Part shown: positions 1-8,438 of the stretch, in pieces | Numbering within the stretch: position 1 is the stretch's first letter | Layout: every line of letters begins with the position of its first letter | Assembly: GCA_016936355.1 (NCBI GenBank) | Contig: JAFGYB010000002.1 | Location: 1-61,720 of the forward strand | Direction of reading: 5' to 3' | DNA from: Bacteroidales bacterium | GTDB taxonomy: Bacteria > Bacteroidota > Bacteroidia > Bacteroidales > F082 | DNA length: 61,720 nucleotides | Position numbers and translations under genes: made by a program | Notes under the pieces: generated by a model | What the model was told of the DNA's origin: nothing | What the model saw: the letters and a program-made list of their open reading frames with translations, nothing else | The model's database searches: none

Positions 1-24
1 CATCCGCCTTTTTTATTTCATTTC

Positions 25-555
25 TTATTTTTCTACCTGCTTTCCTTTCACCGTCCGGACTTTCTTCTGAAAATTGTAAATATCATCCTTCTTCACTGTC
101 AGCATAGCCTTGTCGCTGGCCGGTTCAATAAAATAAATCAGCGTATCATAGGCTACTTTTCCATATCCATTGCTCCATACCTGAGCCGAAATCTGATATT
201 TTTTCTTATCGTTCAACACAAAATTCAAAGCCCGGTTCTTCCCGTTTTCAAAGGCTACCTGCAGGCTGTTTCTGCTGCTGTCTTCTACTACACCGGGTGT
301 ATTTTTCGGAATAATAATCAATTCCACATAATGACCGTTTTCCAACCGGATGGTACCCCGGGCCACCTTGGTTTCTTCGTAGGTCAGATCCCGTTTTAAA
401 ATGACTTTTTTGGAAGTATAAAACTGAACTTTACGGATATCCACATGATGTTTCATCAGATTTTCCCTGGTTTCCTGTGTGAAATAAATACTTTTTGAAC
501 AGGAGGAAAGAAAAAATACAACAATAAAAAGCGGTAAAATAAATTTCAGTTTCAT
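25..555 (-). CDS. Putative lipoprotein of unknown function
   Basis: 176 residues. The N-terminus is a lipoprotein signal: Lys2/Lys4, a hydrophobic run to about residue 16, then the lipobox LSSC with Cys19 as the lipidation site, so the mature protein should be membrane anchored outside the cytoplasm. The rest is a soluble, beta-rich-looking domain with no motif I recognise. It starts 6 nt after the nadA stop codon on the same strand, so it is probably the second gene of a nadA transcript. The pairing does not reveal a function. The start is ATG and no better start is visible. Confidence 0.75.
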   Translation of the reverse strand: MKLKFILPLFIVVFFLSSCSKSIYFTQETRENLMKHHVDIRKVQFYTSKKVILKRDLTYEETKVARGTIRLENGHYVELIIIPKNTPGVVEDSSRNSLQVAFENGKNRALNFVLNDKKKYQISAQVWSNGYGKVAYDTLIYFIEPASDKAMLTVKKDDIYNFQKKVRTVKGKQVEK

Positions 556-561
556 ACTTAA

Positions 562-1497
562 CTAAATAAGCTTAAGTTTTTTAGATAGTTCCAACATTCG
601 TTCAATGGGCTTGCGAGCCAATTCGATGATTTCCGGTTCTAAAGATACGGAAGGCTTTTCATTTTTCAAAGCAAGATAAAGCTTTTCCATGGTATTCAAC
701 TTCATATACGGACAATCATTGCACGAACAGGTATCATCCGAAGGTACTACATGAAATTTTTTCTCCGGTGAATCCAGATACATCTGATGCAATATACCGC
801 TTTCTGTGGCTACGATGTATTCCTGAGCATCGTCATTTTTGGTAAATTTCAACAGACCGGTAGTAGATCCCACAAAATCGGCTGCTTCCAGAATGGTTGC
901 CTGACATTCGGGATGGGCAATGATTTTGGCTTTGGGATGTTCGTCTTTCAACTTAAAAATAGCTTCCGTTGTTAATATGTCGTGCACTTCGCAGGCTCCT
1001 TCCCACAACACCATGTTTCTTCCGGTCACCCGATTTACATAACCGCCTAAATTCCTATCGGGCGCAAAAATAATTTTTTGGTCTTTGGGAAATGAATTCA
1101 CAATTTGAACCGCATTACCCGAGGTACAAATGACATCAGACACCGTTTTAATGGCCGCTGATGTATTAATGTACGAAATAACTATATGGTCCGGGTATTG
1201 GGCTTTAAAGGCCACAAAATCATCGTAAGGGCACGAATCAGCCAACGAACAGCCGGCCTCCAGATCGGGCAGCACCACTTTTGTATTCGGATTTAAAATT
1301 TTGGCGGTTTCCGCCATAAAATGAACACCGGCAAAAACAATCATATCCACATCCGCCTCAGCGGCTTTTTGTGATAACCCCAAACTATCACCCACATAAT
1401 CGGCGATATCCTGTATTTCGTCCACCTGGTAATAATGCGCCAGGATCAGGGCATTTTTTTCTTTTTTTAGCTTTATTATTTCTTCTCTGTAATTCAT
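562..1497 (-). CDS. nadA: Quinolinate synthase NadA
   Basis: Condenses iminoaspartate with dihydroxyacetone phosphate to quinolinate in de novo NAD synthesis; a cytoplasmic [4Fe-4S] enzyme. The 311-residue protein has the NadA hallmarks: ILAHYYQ near the N-terminus, GCSLAD, a later GACEVH segment and a C-terminal CSCNDCPYM, which together supply the three cluster cysteines. The frame is open 18 nt further upstream to a TTG, but the ATG at 1497 gives the normal NadA N-terminus, so I use it. nadB and nadC are not in the window. Its promoter must lie in the AT-rich gap upstream, which is shared with rpiB. Confidence 0.96.
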   Translation of the reverse strand: MNYREEIIKLKKEKNALILAHYYQVDEIQDIADYVGDSLGLSQKAAEADVDMIVFAGVHFMAETAKILNPNTKVVLPDLEAGCSLADSCPYDDFVAFKAQYPDHIVISYINTSAAIKTVSDVICTSGNAVQIVNSFPKDQKIIFAPDRNLGGYVNRVTGRNMVLWEGACEVHDILTTEAIFKLKDEHPKAKIIAHPECQATILEAADFVGSTTGLLKFTKNDDAQEYIVATESGILHQMYLDSPEKKFHVVPSDDTCSCNDCPYMKLNTMEKLYLALKNEKPSVSLEPEIIELARKPIERMLELSKKLKLI

Positions 1498-1515
1498 TTT
1501 CTTCTTTTTTAACAA

Positions 1516-2020
1516 TATCTCTATATATTAACTTTTTTAAATTAAAATCTAATGTTATTAATATATACTTGTTGAAACTGGTGATTAAAAATCCTCCAAA
1601 AATTTGGATAATTCAAAGACGTCTGTTTATGAACAAATTTTCTACAGTTAATTACACTCTATTTAATTATTAGTCAGATATTTTATGATGTTATAAACAA
1701 GTTGTTGATAAACTGTTTTTGTGACATTTTTTACTTCAATTAATCAACATTTACTGTTAATAGCTGTTTCATTTCTTTTGAAAAGTCGGGCCAAAAAATC
1801 CAATTATTTTATTTCAAAAAATCACCTGTTGATAACCCTTACTTTATCAAAAGTTAATCAACAAAAATACACAGATATTAACAATTTACTATGGATAAAA
1901 TTTAGAAACCTGAAATCAAATGACTTACAAAATTATGGAGCTTTATTATGAATTTTAAACACTTTCGTTTTCAAAGCCTTGGACCAGGCCGGGATTTTTC
2001 TGTAATTTTGTTTAGTAAAT
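1516..2020. other. AT-rich intergenic region, candidate oriC with DnaA-box-like cluster
   Basis: About 500 bp without a credible gene between divergent nadA and rpiB, clearly richer in A+T than its flanks. Against the consensus TTATCCACA I see words with one mismatch at 1603-1611 (-), 1703-1711 (-, TTATCAACA), 1827-1835 (-, TTATCAACA) and 1890-1898 (-, TTATCCATA). Words with two mismatches lie at 1627-1635, 1691-1699, 1741-1749, 1844-1852 and 1855-1863 (+). Such clusters in AT-rich DNA are how bacterial origins look, and parS sites occur elsewhere in this window. No exact consensus box is present, low complexity raises chance matches, and dnaA is not nearby, so this is an inference. Short ORFs here have no coding character. 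Confidence 0.4.
1979..2010 (+). promoter_or_regulatory. Predicted promoter of rpiB
   Basis: TTG at 1979-1981, 21 nt spacer, then TAATTTTG at 2003-2010, which fits the Bacteroidota sigma-ABfr consensus TTTG-N19-21-TAnnTTTG. Transcription would start near 2014, about 17 nt before the rpiB ATG. This is the best two-element match I found in the window. Confidence 0.6.
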
Positions 2021-2030
2021 GTTATGAACA

Positions 2031-2480
2031 ATGAACGAATCAAAAAACATCATACCGATTGCTTCCGATCACGGAGGATTTTGGATTAAAGAATTTATCA
2101 AAACACAACTAACAGATGCCGGATTTGAAGTAAAGGATTTGGGTACCTATTCATCTGAAAGTGTGGATTATCCTGATTTTATTCACCCATTGGCAAAGGC
2201 AGTGAATGAAGGTGTTTATAACCGGGGAATCATTGCCTGTGGAAGTGGCCAGGGAGCCATGATGACAGCCAATAAATACCCGAATATTCGGGCCGGTTTG
2301 TGTTGGAATACGGAGCAGGCAAAGTTGATTCGTATGCATAACAATGCCAACATTATTTCTCTTCCGGGCAGATTTGTTTCCTTGAGTGCTGCCTGGGAGA
2401 TGGTTCATACTTTTTTAACTACTGAATTTGAAGGAGGACGTCACGTTCAGCGGGTGGAAAAAATTGGTAAAATTTTATAA
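2031..2480 (+). CDS. rpiB: Ribose-5-phosphate isomerase B
   Basis: Interconverts ribose 5-phosphate and ribulose 5-phosphate in the pentose phosphate pathway; cytoplasmic RpiB/LacA/LacB family. The 149-residue length is normal. Motifs: IASDHGG near residue 11, VDYPDF in the middle, CGSGQG with the conserved active-site Cys, and RAGLCWN followed by RMHNNANI. The family usually reads CGSGIG, so Gln replaces Ile, a conservative position. The first ATG after a good promoter is used. It is followed 14 nt later by the LutB-like gene, so the two are probably cotranscribed. Confidence 0.95.
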   Translation: MNESKNIIPIASDHGGFWIKEFIKTQLTDAGFEVKDLGTYSSESVDYPDFIHPLAKAVNEGVYNRGIIACGSGQGAMMTANKYPNIRAGLCWNTEQAKLIRMHNNANIISLPGRFVSLSAAWEMVHTFLTTEFEGGRHVQRVEKIGKIL

Positions 2481-2494
2481 AAAATATTTGTATT

Positions 2495-3880
2495 GTGAAC
2501 ATTTCTCCAGAACATAAAACATTTTTAAAACAAGCCGAAAAAATAGCCTTTGATGAAACCCACCGCGAAAAGATCCGGTTCAATATTTCCCGGTACGATC
2601 AGGCGGTGGAAAAAGGAAAAGGAATGTTTAAAAACCTTGATTTGGCGCGAAGTCGCGCCGGGTTTTTGAAATATAAAATTATCAACGACCTGGACAAATA
2701 CCTGATCCAGTTTGAAGATCATTTTACCAAAAACGGTGGAAAAGTTATCTGGGCTAAAGATGCGAAGGAGGCCGTTCGGGAGGTTTTAAAAATTACCGAA
2801 GCACATCAGATAAAAAAGGTGGTAAAATCCAAGTCGATGACCACCGAAGAGATCGAGTTGAACGAGGCGTTACAGAAAAACAAAATCGAATCGCTGGAAA
2901 CCGATCTGGGAGAATTCATCGTCCAACAAGCCGGTCAAAAACCCTATCACATTGTCACTCCTGCCATGCACATGTCGAAGACGGATGTGGCGGAACTCTA
3001 TCATGAAAAATTTCAAACCGATGAAAAGCTGTCGCCCGAGGAGCTGACCCTGTACACCCGCCATTTGTTGCGTCAGAAGTTTCAGGAAGCCGACCTTGGA
3101 GTTAGTGGAGCTAATTTTCTGATTGCAGACAGCGGGGCTATTGCCCTTACGGAAAACGAAGGAAACGGGATGTTATCCATGTCGTTCCCCAAAGTACACA
3201 TTGCCATTGCCGGTATTGAGAAAATTATTCCCCGACTCGAAGACCTGGATTTATTTTGGCCCTTGCTGGCTACCCATGGCACCGGTCAGAACATGACGGT
3301 ATACAATTCCATCATCAGCGGTCCGGCAAGGGAAGGGGAAAAAGACGGTCCTGAAGCCATGTATGTGGTGATATTGGACAACGGTCGTACCCGGTTGCTG
3401 GCTCAGGAACGGCAGCGTCAGGCGTTATCCTGCATTCGTTGCGGAGCCTGTCTCAATGCCTGTCCGGTGTATAAAAATATTGGCGGACATACCTACGATA
3501 CAACCTACAGCGGCCCCATTGGTTCGGTGATTACTCCTTATCTGCAGGATCAGAAGACCTTTAAACATTTAAGTTTTGCTTCCTCGCTTTGCGGTAAATG
3601 TACCGAAGTTTGTCCGGTGAATATTCCCATACATGAGCTGTTGCTGGTGAACCGGAGCGATGCCATGGAGAAAGGGTATTATACGTATTTCGAAAAGAAA
3701 ACCAACGATGTTTCCACAAAGGCTTTGTTAAGTAGAAAAATGTTGGATTTGGTGGGAGGAAAAATCAAAAACAAGGGAGCTAAAATTTTTGTGGAAAAAG
3801 TTTGGGGACCCCGTAGAAGTCTGCCTGATTTTGCTGACAAATCCTTCAGTAAACAGTGGAAAGAACAGCACAAAGAATAG
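2495..3880 (+). CDS. LutB-like LUD-domain iron-sulfur protein
   Basis: 461 residues, family of LutB/YkgF, the ferredoxin-like subunit of the L-lactate oxidation complex LutABC. An N-terminal LUD domain covers roughly residues 60-300 and includes the SGANFLIADSGAIALTENEG core. Two [4Fe-4S] motifs follow: CIRCGACLNACP near 310 and CGKCTEVCP near 360. The start is GTG at 2495; no ATG lies nearby in frame. lutA and lutC are absent, so it may work with partners elsewhere or in another electron-transfer role. Its TAG stop abuts the stop of the convergent kinase gene with no intergenic base. Confidence 0.88.
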   Translation: MNISPEHKTFLKQAEKIAFDETHREKIRFNISRYDQAVEKGKGMFKNLDLARSRAGFLKYKIINDLDKYLIQFEDHFTKNGGKVIWAKDAKEAVREVLKITEAHQIKKVVKSKSMTTEEIELNEALQKNKIESLETDLGEFIVQQAGQKPYHIVTPAMHMSKTDVAELYHEKFQTDEKLSPEELTLYTRHLLRQKFQEADLGVSGANFLIADSGAIALTENEGNGMLSMSFPKVHIAIAGIEKIIPRLEDLDLFWPLLATHGTGQNMTVYNSIISGPAREGEKDGPEAMYVVILDNGRTRLLAQERQRQALSCIRCGACLNACPVYKNIGGHTYDTTYSGPIGSVITPYLQDQKTFKHLSFASSLCGKCTEVCPVNIPIHELLLVNRSDAMEKGYYTYFEKKTNDVSTKALLSRKMLDLVGGKIKNKGAKIFVEKVWGPRRSLPDFADKSFSKQWKEQHKE

Positions 3881-4924
3881 CTATTTTGCCTTTCGAAGTG
3901 TGAACGAAAAAGTGGTTCCTTTTCCCAGTTGACTGCGTACACTGATGCTTTGGCGGTGTGCTTCGATGATGTGTTTCACAATGGCCAGCCCCAGTCCGGT
4001 ACCGCCTTTGTCGCGGGAACGGCTTTTGTCGGTTCTGAAAAAGCGTTCAAACACCCGGGACAAACTGCTGTCCGGAATACCAATTCCGTTGTCGCTTACT
4101 TCAATTAGATAATTATCGTGGAAATCGTAAAACGAAACGACGATTCGCCCCTCTTCCTGATTTCCGTATTTAATAGCATTGTCCACCAGATTAATCAAAA
4201 CCTGTTTGATCCGCTTGCGATCGGCTTTGACCTTCACAATTTTTGTGGGTGCTTCTTTGATGATGATCCGGCTGTTGTTCTGCTCCGCTTTCACTTCCAG
4301 AAATTCGGCGGTTTCCCGGCATAATTTATTGATGTCAAACACCTCTTCATGGAGCTTTAGTTCGCCCGATTCAAACCGTGAAATCTCCTCCAGGTCTTCC
4401 ACAATGGCGATCATTCGGTTGACCCCTTTTTCTGATTTTTCGAGAAATTTACGGTTGATACTTTCGTCTTCCAGACCGCCATCAAGCAACGAAAGAATAT
4501 ATCCCTGAATATTGAAAATAGGGGTTTTCAATTCGTGGGAAACATTGCCCAGAAATTCGCGGCGGTAATCCGCCATTTTCTGCAACTCGTCAATTTTTTT
4601 CTGCTGTTCGTCGCGCCATTCCAGCACCATCTGGTTTACCAGATCCAGCACATCATTGTTTTGTGATTTCTTATATCTGGGTTTGTGTAACCGTCCGGCT
4701 TTGCCGATGGTTTTGTAAATCACTTTCAATCGTTCGTAAATGAATTGCTGTAGCGAATAATGGATCAAAAAATAGGACAAAAGAAAGATTACCACAGCGC
4801 CAACGATCATTGGCCAGGCGATAAAATGACTGAAATACACAGAAAAGAACACATACATTGCCCCGAAAATCAGAGTAATGATCAATGCATTCAGCAACGC
4901 AATGTTTCTGGGACTGTAGTTCAT
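3881..4924 (-). CDS. PhoR-like sensor histidine kinase
   Basis: 347-residue membrane kinase. Two transmembrane segments lie at about 11-31 and 36-55 with almost no periplasmic loop between them. A linker follows, then a HisKA domain with the phosphoacceptor in SHELKTP (His130), and a HATPase_c domain with the N box VDNAIKYG, DNGIGIP and GGTGLGLAIV. The tiny extracytoplasmic part suggests it senses within the membrane or through partners, as PhoR does. It is encoded 9 nt downstream of the OmpR/PhoB-type regulator on the same strand, so the two form one two-component system. The phosphate role is a resemblance only; no phosphate genes are nearby. Confidence 0.9.
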   Translation of the reverse strand: MNYSPRNIALLNALIITLIFGAMYVFFSVYFSHFIAWPMIVGAVVIFLLSYFLIHYSLQQFIYERLKVIYKTIGKAGRLHKPRYKKSQNNDVLDLVNQMVLEWRDEQQKKIDELQKMADYRREFLGNVSHELKTPIFNIQGYILSLLDGGLEDESINRKFLEKSEKGVNRMIAIVEDLEEISRFESGELKLHEEVFDINKLCRETAEFLEVKAEQNNSRIIIKEAPTKIVKVKADRKRIKQVLINLVDNAIKYGNQEEGRIVVSFYDFHDNYLIEVSDNGIGIPDSSLSRVFERFFRTDKSRSRDKGGTGLGLAIVKHIIEAHRQSISVRSQLGKGTTFSFTLRKAK

Positions 4925-4933
4925 GAAAATTTT

Positions 4934-5617
4934 CTATTCTTCAAATTTATAACCGACACCTTTCACGGTTTTGATGTTGGTTAGCCCGATTTTTTCACGG
5001 ATTTTCCGGATGTGCACGTCAATGGTCCGGTCACCCACAATGACATCATCGCCCCACACCTCATGGAAAATATCTTCTCTTCGGAATACTTTGTTGGGTT
5101 TGGAGGCCAACAGGTATAAAATATCGAATTCCTTTTTGGGGAGGTTCATTTTTTTCCCCGACTTGATGATGGTGTATTGCTGGGGATCAATGCTCAGGTC
5201 ATTGATCTGAATAGTCTTTGAAGGTTCGTCGGATCGTTTGGATCGGCGGAGCAAGGCCTGAACTCTTTTGACCAGAACCTTGGGTTTGACGGGCTTGGTG
5301 ACGTAGTCGTCGGCACCGGCTTCAAAACCGGCAATTTGGGAATAATCTTCTCCCCGGGCAGTCAGGAAAACAATCAGCGTATCGTCCAGGGAGCTGATTT
5401 TTCGGATGTTTTCAACAGCGGTAATGCCATCCATACCCGGCATCATTACATCCATTAAAATCAGATGAGGTTTGTGTTCTCTGGCTTTTTCTATGGCTTC
5501 GGACCCGTTGAGTGCGGTAATTACCTGAAAACCTTCTTTGGTCAGATTATAGGATAAGAACTCGATAATGTCCTCTTCGTCATCGGCCAGAAGGATTTTG
5601 TAGTCACTGAATTCCAT
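4934..5617 (-). CDS. OmpR/PhoB-family response regulator
   Basis: 227 residues. The receiver domain spans residues 6-120, with the acidic pocket ADDEED, phosphoacceptor Asp56 in LILMDVMMPGMDG and the conserved Lys in VTKPVKP. A C-terminal winged helix covers about 130-227 (LPKKEFDILYLL, GDRTIDVHIRKIREKIG), the OmpR/PhoB DNA-binding type. It is the first gene of the operon with its cognate kinase directly downstream. A -7 element 30 nt upstream can drive it. Confidence 0.93.
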   Translation of the reverse strand: MEFSDYKILLADDEEDIIEFLSYNLTKEGFQVITALNGSEAIEKAREHKPHLILMDVMMPGMDGITAVENIRKISSLDDTLIVFLTARGEDYSQIAGFEAGADDYVTKPVKPKVLVKRVQALLRRSKRSDEPSKTIQINDLSIDPQQYTIIKSGKKMNLPKKEFDILYLLASKPNKVFRREDIFHEVWGDDVIVGDRTIDVHIRKIREKIGLTNIKTVKGVGYKFEE

Positions 5618-5646
5618 GATTCGGATGATTGTGTATATTCCGGTTG

Positions 5647-5654
5647 CAAACTTA
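5647..5654 (-). promoter_or_regulatory. -7 element upstream of the response regulator gene
   Basis: On the minus strand this reads TAAGTTTG, matching TAnnTTTG. It lies 29 nt before the ATG at 5617, with a start expected near 5643. No clear -33 TTG at the right spacing. Confidence 0.4.
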
Positions 5655-5730
5655 TTATTTCAAAAAATGCGATCCTTATCCAGTTGTTAAATTTAGGTTA
5701 AATTTTAACGCAACTTATTGTCTCTGTGTT

Positions 5731-6288
5731 TTATTCTTTCCATTTGATCCCGCATCCGGCACTGGGAATCTGGTTTTTGTTCTCCTCTTTTCCGTCAAGC
5801 AGCAGGTTCAGTGCTTCTCTCAGATCTTTACCCGTAACCGGGATGTCGTTACCGGGACGGGCACCGTCTAATTGTCCGCGATAAATACATTTATCGTCTT
5901 GGTCAAACAGGTCAAAGTCCGGTGTGCAGGCGGCTTCGTATGCTTTGGCAGTTTCCTGACTTTCATCGTATAGATAAGGGAAAGGAAACTTCAGTTCTTC
6001 AGCCCATTCTTTCATTTTCTCCGGACGATCTTCGGGATAGGCTTCCACATCGTTGGGATTGATTACCGCCATACCAATTCCCTTGTTCCTATACTCATTG
6101 CCGATGTTTACCAGTTCATGGATCACGTGTTGCACATAGGGACAATGATTGCAAATAAAAATAATCAAAGTTCCTTTTTCGCCTTTAATGTCATTAAATG
6201 ACAGGGTTTTACCACTTATGGTATCCGGTAGTGAAAAATCAGGGGCACGAAAACCCAGCGTAATCGGTTTGGTAAATGTTAATGCCAT
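5731..6288 (-). CDS. Thioredoxin-fold redoxin (AhpC/TSA type)
   Basis: 185 residues. Begins with a typical redoxin entry (GFRAPDFSLPD), then IFICNHCPYVQHV with a CxxC near residue 48. This NHCPYV signature marks a widespread bacterial group of thioredoxin-family proteins annotated as redoxins. No signal peptide, so cytoplasmic. The likely role is thiol-disulfide exchange or peroxide reduction; the substrate is unknown. It starts 12 nt after the queG stop codon and is probably the third gene of ruvB-queG-redoxin. Confidence 0.85.
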   Translation of the reverse strand: MALTFTKPITLGFRAPDFSLPDTISGKTLSFNDIKGEKGTLIIFICNHCPYVQHVIHELVNIGNEYRNKGIGMAVINPNDVEAYPEDRPEKMKEWAEELKFPFPYLYDESQETAKAYEAACTPDFDLFDQDDKCIYRGQLDGARPGNDIPVTGKDLREALNLLLDGKEENKNQIPSAGCGIKWKE

Positions 6289-6300
6289 AGCACTGCGAAA

Positions 6301-7254
6301 TTACAGATTATTTTCATGCAGGAAATCAATGTTTCTTTTCAGTCCATTGAAACCGGTTCTTTCCACGGCCGTATCCTGAAACAAGACTTTAAAAGTGGCT
6401 TGGTCCAGGTTAATCCAGTCTTCCCGTTTCATTGATTTTAATTTTTCCGATGCTTCAAAAAGCGGCTCTTTGTGTGCGGGAACTTTTCGGTTCCAGGGGC
6501 ACACGTCCTGACAGATATCACATCCAAAGACCCATTGTGACATTTGCTCCGGACGGATACTTTTGGGAAGATGCTGCCCCCGGTATTCGATGGTTAAGTA
6601 GGAAATGCACTTCCGGGCGTCCAATTCAAAAGGCGTTAATGCCTCTGTTGGACAGGCCTGAATACATTTGGTACAACTGCCACAGAAATTCACCGTAGTT
6701 TCTTCATCAGTGCTTAGTTCCAGATCAATAACCAGGTGGCCAATGAAAAGGGTTGAGCCCAGTTTTCGGTTGATGAGCAGGGTGTTTTTGCCGATGAATC
6801 CCAATCCGCTTTTGCGGGCCAGTGCCCGATCCAGCAAGGGGGCTGAATCGGTAAAAGCCCGGGCTGTTCGTTTTCCGGTTCGTTCCTCAATACGCTTCAG
6901 CAGTTTTTTTAATTTGTCTTTAATTACGTAATGGTAATCTTTTCCGTAGGCGTATTTGGCAATTTTATAAGGCGATTTTTCCAGTGTTGGATTTTCAGGG
7001 TTGTAATTATACAAAACCGTAATCACTGCTTGTGCTCCCGGAACCAGCAAACGCACATCGTATCGTTTTTCGCGGTTTCGTTCCAGATAAGACATTTCGC
7101 CCTGCATGTTTTTTTCCAGCCAATGTTCCATTCTTTCAGCATCTTCTGTCAACTCTTCTGCTTTGGAAATACCGCAGGCAGAAAATCCCAACGCTTCAGC
7201 TTCGGATTTAATCCAGTCACTGAGCTGTTCTTTATGGAGTTGCTGCAAAAGCAT
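6301..7254 (-). CDS. queG: Epoxyqueuosine reductase QueG
   Basis: Catalyses the last step of tRNA queuosine synthesis, reducing epoxyqueuosine to queuosine with cobalamin and two [4Fe-4S] clusters. The 317 residues include an N-terminal DUF1730-type region (ARAFTDSAPLLDRALARKSG), then CGSCTKCIQACP and CDICQDVCPW for the two clusters. The frame is open to 7290, but the ATG at 7254 lies a single base after the ruvB stop and gives the usual N-terminus, so I use it. Translational coupling to ruvB is likely. The active product needs a cobamide from elsewhere. Confidence 0.94.
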   Translation of the reverse strand: MLLQQLHKEQLSDWIKSEAEALGFSACGISKAEELTEDAERMEHWLEKNMQGEMSYLERNREKRYDVRLLVPGAQAVITVLYNYNPENPTLEKSPYKIAKYAYGKDYHYVIKDKLKKLLKRIEERTGKRTARAFTDSAPLLDRALARKSGLGFIGKNTLLINRKLGSTLFIGHLVIDLELSTDEETTVNFCGSCTKCIQACPTEALTPFELDARKCISYLTIEYRGQHLPKSIRPEQMSQWVFGCDICQDVCPWNRKVPAHKEPLFEASEKLKSMKREDWINLDQATFKVLFQDTAVERTGFNGLKRNIDFLHENNL

Positions 7255-7255
7255 G

Positions 7256-8278
7256 TTAAAACAAACTTCCCTGAGTGGGGTCTTTTTCAATTTTCAGGTG
7301 TTCGTAGGCACGGGCTGTGGCTTCCCGGCCCCGGGGGGTTCGCATGATATAGCCTTCCTGGATGAGAAACGGTTCGTACACCTCTTCGATGGTGCCCGAA
7401 TCTTCACCTACGGCCGTGGCTATGGTGGTGAGACCCACAGGGCCCCCTTTAAATTTTTCGATGATGGTGGACAGAATCCGGTTGTCCATTTCGTCCAGTC
7501 CAAACCGATCCACGTTGAGCGCTTCCAGTGCGTGTTGCGAAATCGCCAGATCAATGGTTCCATTGCCTTTGATTTGTGCAAAGTCACGAACCCGGCGCAG
7601 CAACAGATTGGCAATACGCGGTGTCCCCCTGCTCCTTCCGGCAATTTCCAGTGCGGCTTCTTCGTCAATGGCAACATTTAAAATAGAGGCTGAACGTTTT
7701 ACAATTCCCGACAGGGTAGGTGTGTCGTAATAGGACAGTCGTGAGGTGATTCCAAACCGGGAGCGTAGCGGAGCGGTGAGCAGCCCGGAACGGGTGGTGG
7801 CACCAATTAACGTAAAAGGATTCAGCCCGATTTGTACCGAACGGGCATTGGGACCCGTTTCGATCATGATGTCAATCTTAAAGTCTTCCATGGCCGAATA
7901 CAGGTATTCTTCCACCACAGGGCTCAGCCGGTGAATTTCATCAATAAACAATACGTCATTTTCCTCCAGATTGGTGAGTAGTCCGGCCAGGTCACCGGGC
8001 TTGTCCAGCACCGGTCCGGAAGAGGTGATGATGTTTACGCCCAATTCATGGGAAATAATGTGAGACAGCGTGGTTTTACCCAGTCCCGGAGGGCCATGCA
8101 GTAAGACATGATCCAACGCTTCCCCGCGTTCGGTGGCCGCCTGCACGAAGATTTTCAGGTTCTCCACCACCTTTTTCTGTCCCGCAAAACCGTCAAACAT
8201 TCCGGGACGCAGTACTTTCTCTATTTCCTGTTCAGCCCTGCTCAGCGATTCTCCCGTTGGATCCAGATGTTCGTTCAT
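7256..8278 (-). CDS. ruvB: Holliday junction branch migration ATPase RuvB
   Basis: AAA+ motor that drives branch migration with RuvA during recombinational repair. 340 residues, a usual length. Walker [11 protein letters not shown] near 60, Walker B FIDEIHRL, sensor GATTRSGLL and the arginine finger region LRSRFG; a winged-helix domain closes the protein. A TTG 9 nt upstream is in frame, but the ATG at 8278 gives the standard start MNEHLDP. First gene of the ruvB-queG-redoxin operon; ruvA and ruvC are not adjacent. Confidence 0.97.
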   Translation of the reverse strand: MNEHLDPTGESLSRAEQEIEKVLRPGMFDGFAGQKKVVENLKIFVQAATERGEALDHVLLHGPPGLGKTTLSHIISHELGVNIITSSGPVLDKPGDLAGLLTNLEENDVLFIDEIHRLSPVVEEYLYSAMEDFKIDIMIETGPNARSVQIGLNPFTLIGATTRSGLLTAPLRSRFGITSRLSYYDTPTLSGIVKRSASILNVAIDEEAALEIAGRSRGTPRIANLLLRRVRDFAQIKGNGTIDLAISQHALEALNVDRFGLDEMDNRILSTIIEKFKGGPVGLTTIATAVGEDSGTIEEVYEPFLIQEGYIMRTPRGREATARAYEHLKIEKDPTQGSLF

Positions 8279-8298
8279 TTTTATCAATTAGTTCCTCA

Positions 8299-8306
8299 CA
8301 AAAGTA
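8299..8306 (-). promoter_or_regulatory. -7 element upstream of ruvB
   Basis: TACTTTTG on the minus strand, 20 nt before the ruvB ATG. It matches TAnnTTTG. No convincing -33 element. Confidence 0.4.
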
Positions 8307-8394
8307 AACATATTTTATTCCCTATTTTTTGTGTAAAGAAACAAGCTTGTCTAAGCTTTAAGGAAATTTTAATTTTTATAAGGAGGTAAATCCG

Positions 8395-8402
8395 TAATTT
8401 TG
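8395..8402 (+). promoter_or_regulatory. -7 element upstream of the alcohol dehydrogenase gene
   Basis: TAATTTTG, a match to TAnnTTTG, 36 nt before the ATG at 8439. Transcription would start near 8406, which rules out the alternative TTG start at 8400. Confidence 0.45.
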
Positions 8403-8438
8403 TACTCCAAAAATGAATTCATTAAAAAATTAAATATC

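Noticed and set aside
1721..1951. 76-residue frame in the AT-rich gap
   Set aside because: Low complexity and no family features; chance frame in AT-rich DNA.
6124..6129. CACGTG as a third parS site
   Set aside because: Only the central six bases match; flanks differ from TGTTT/AAACA.
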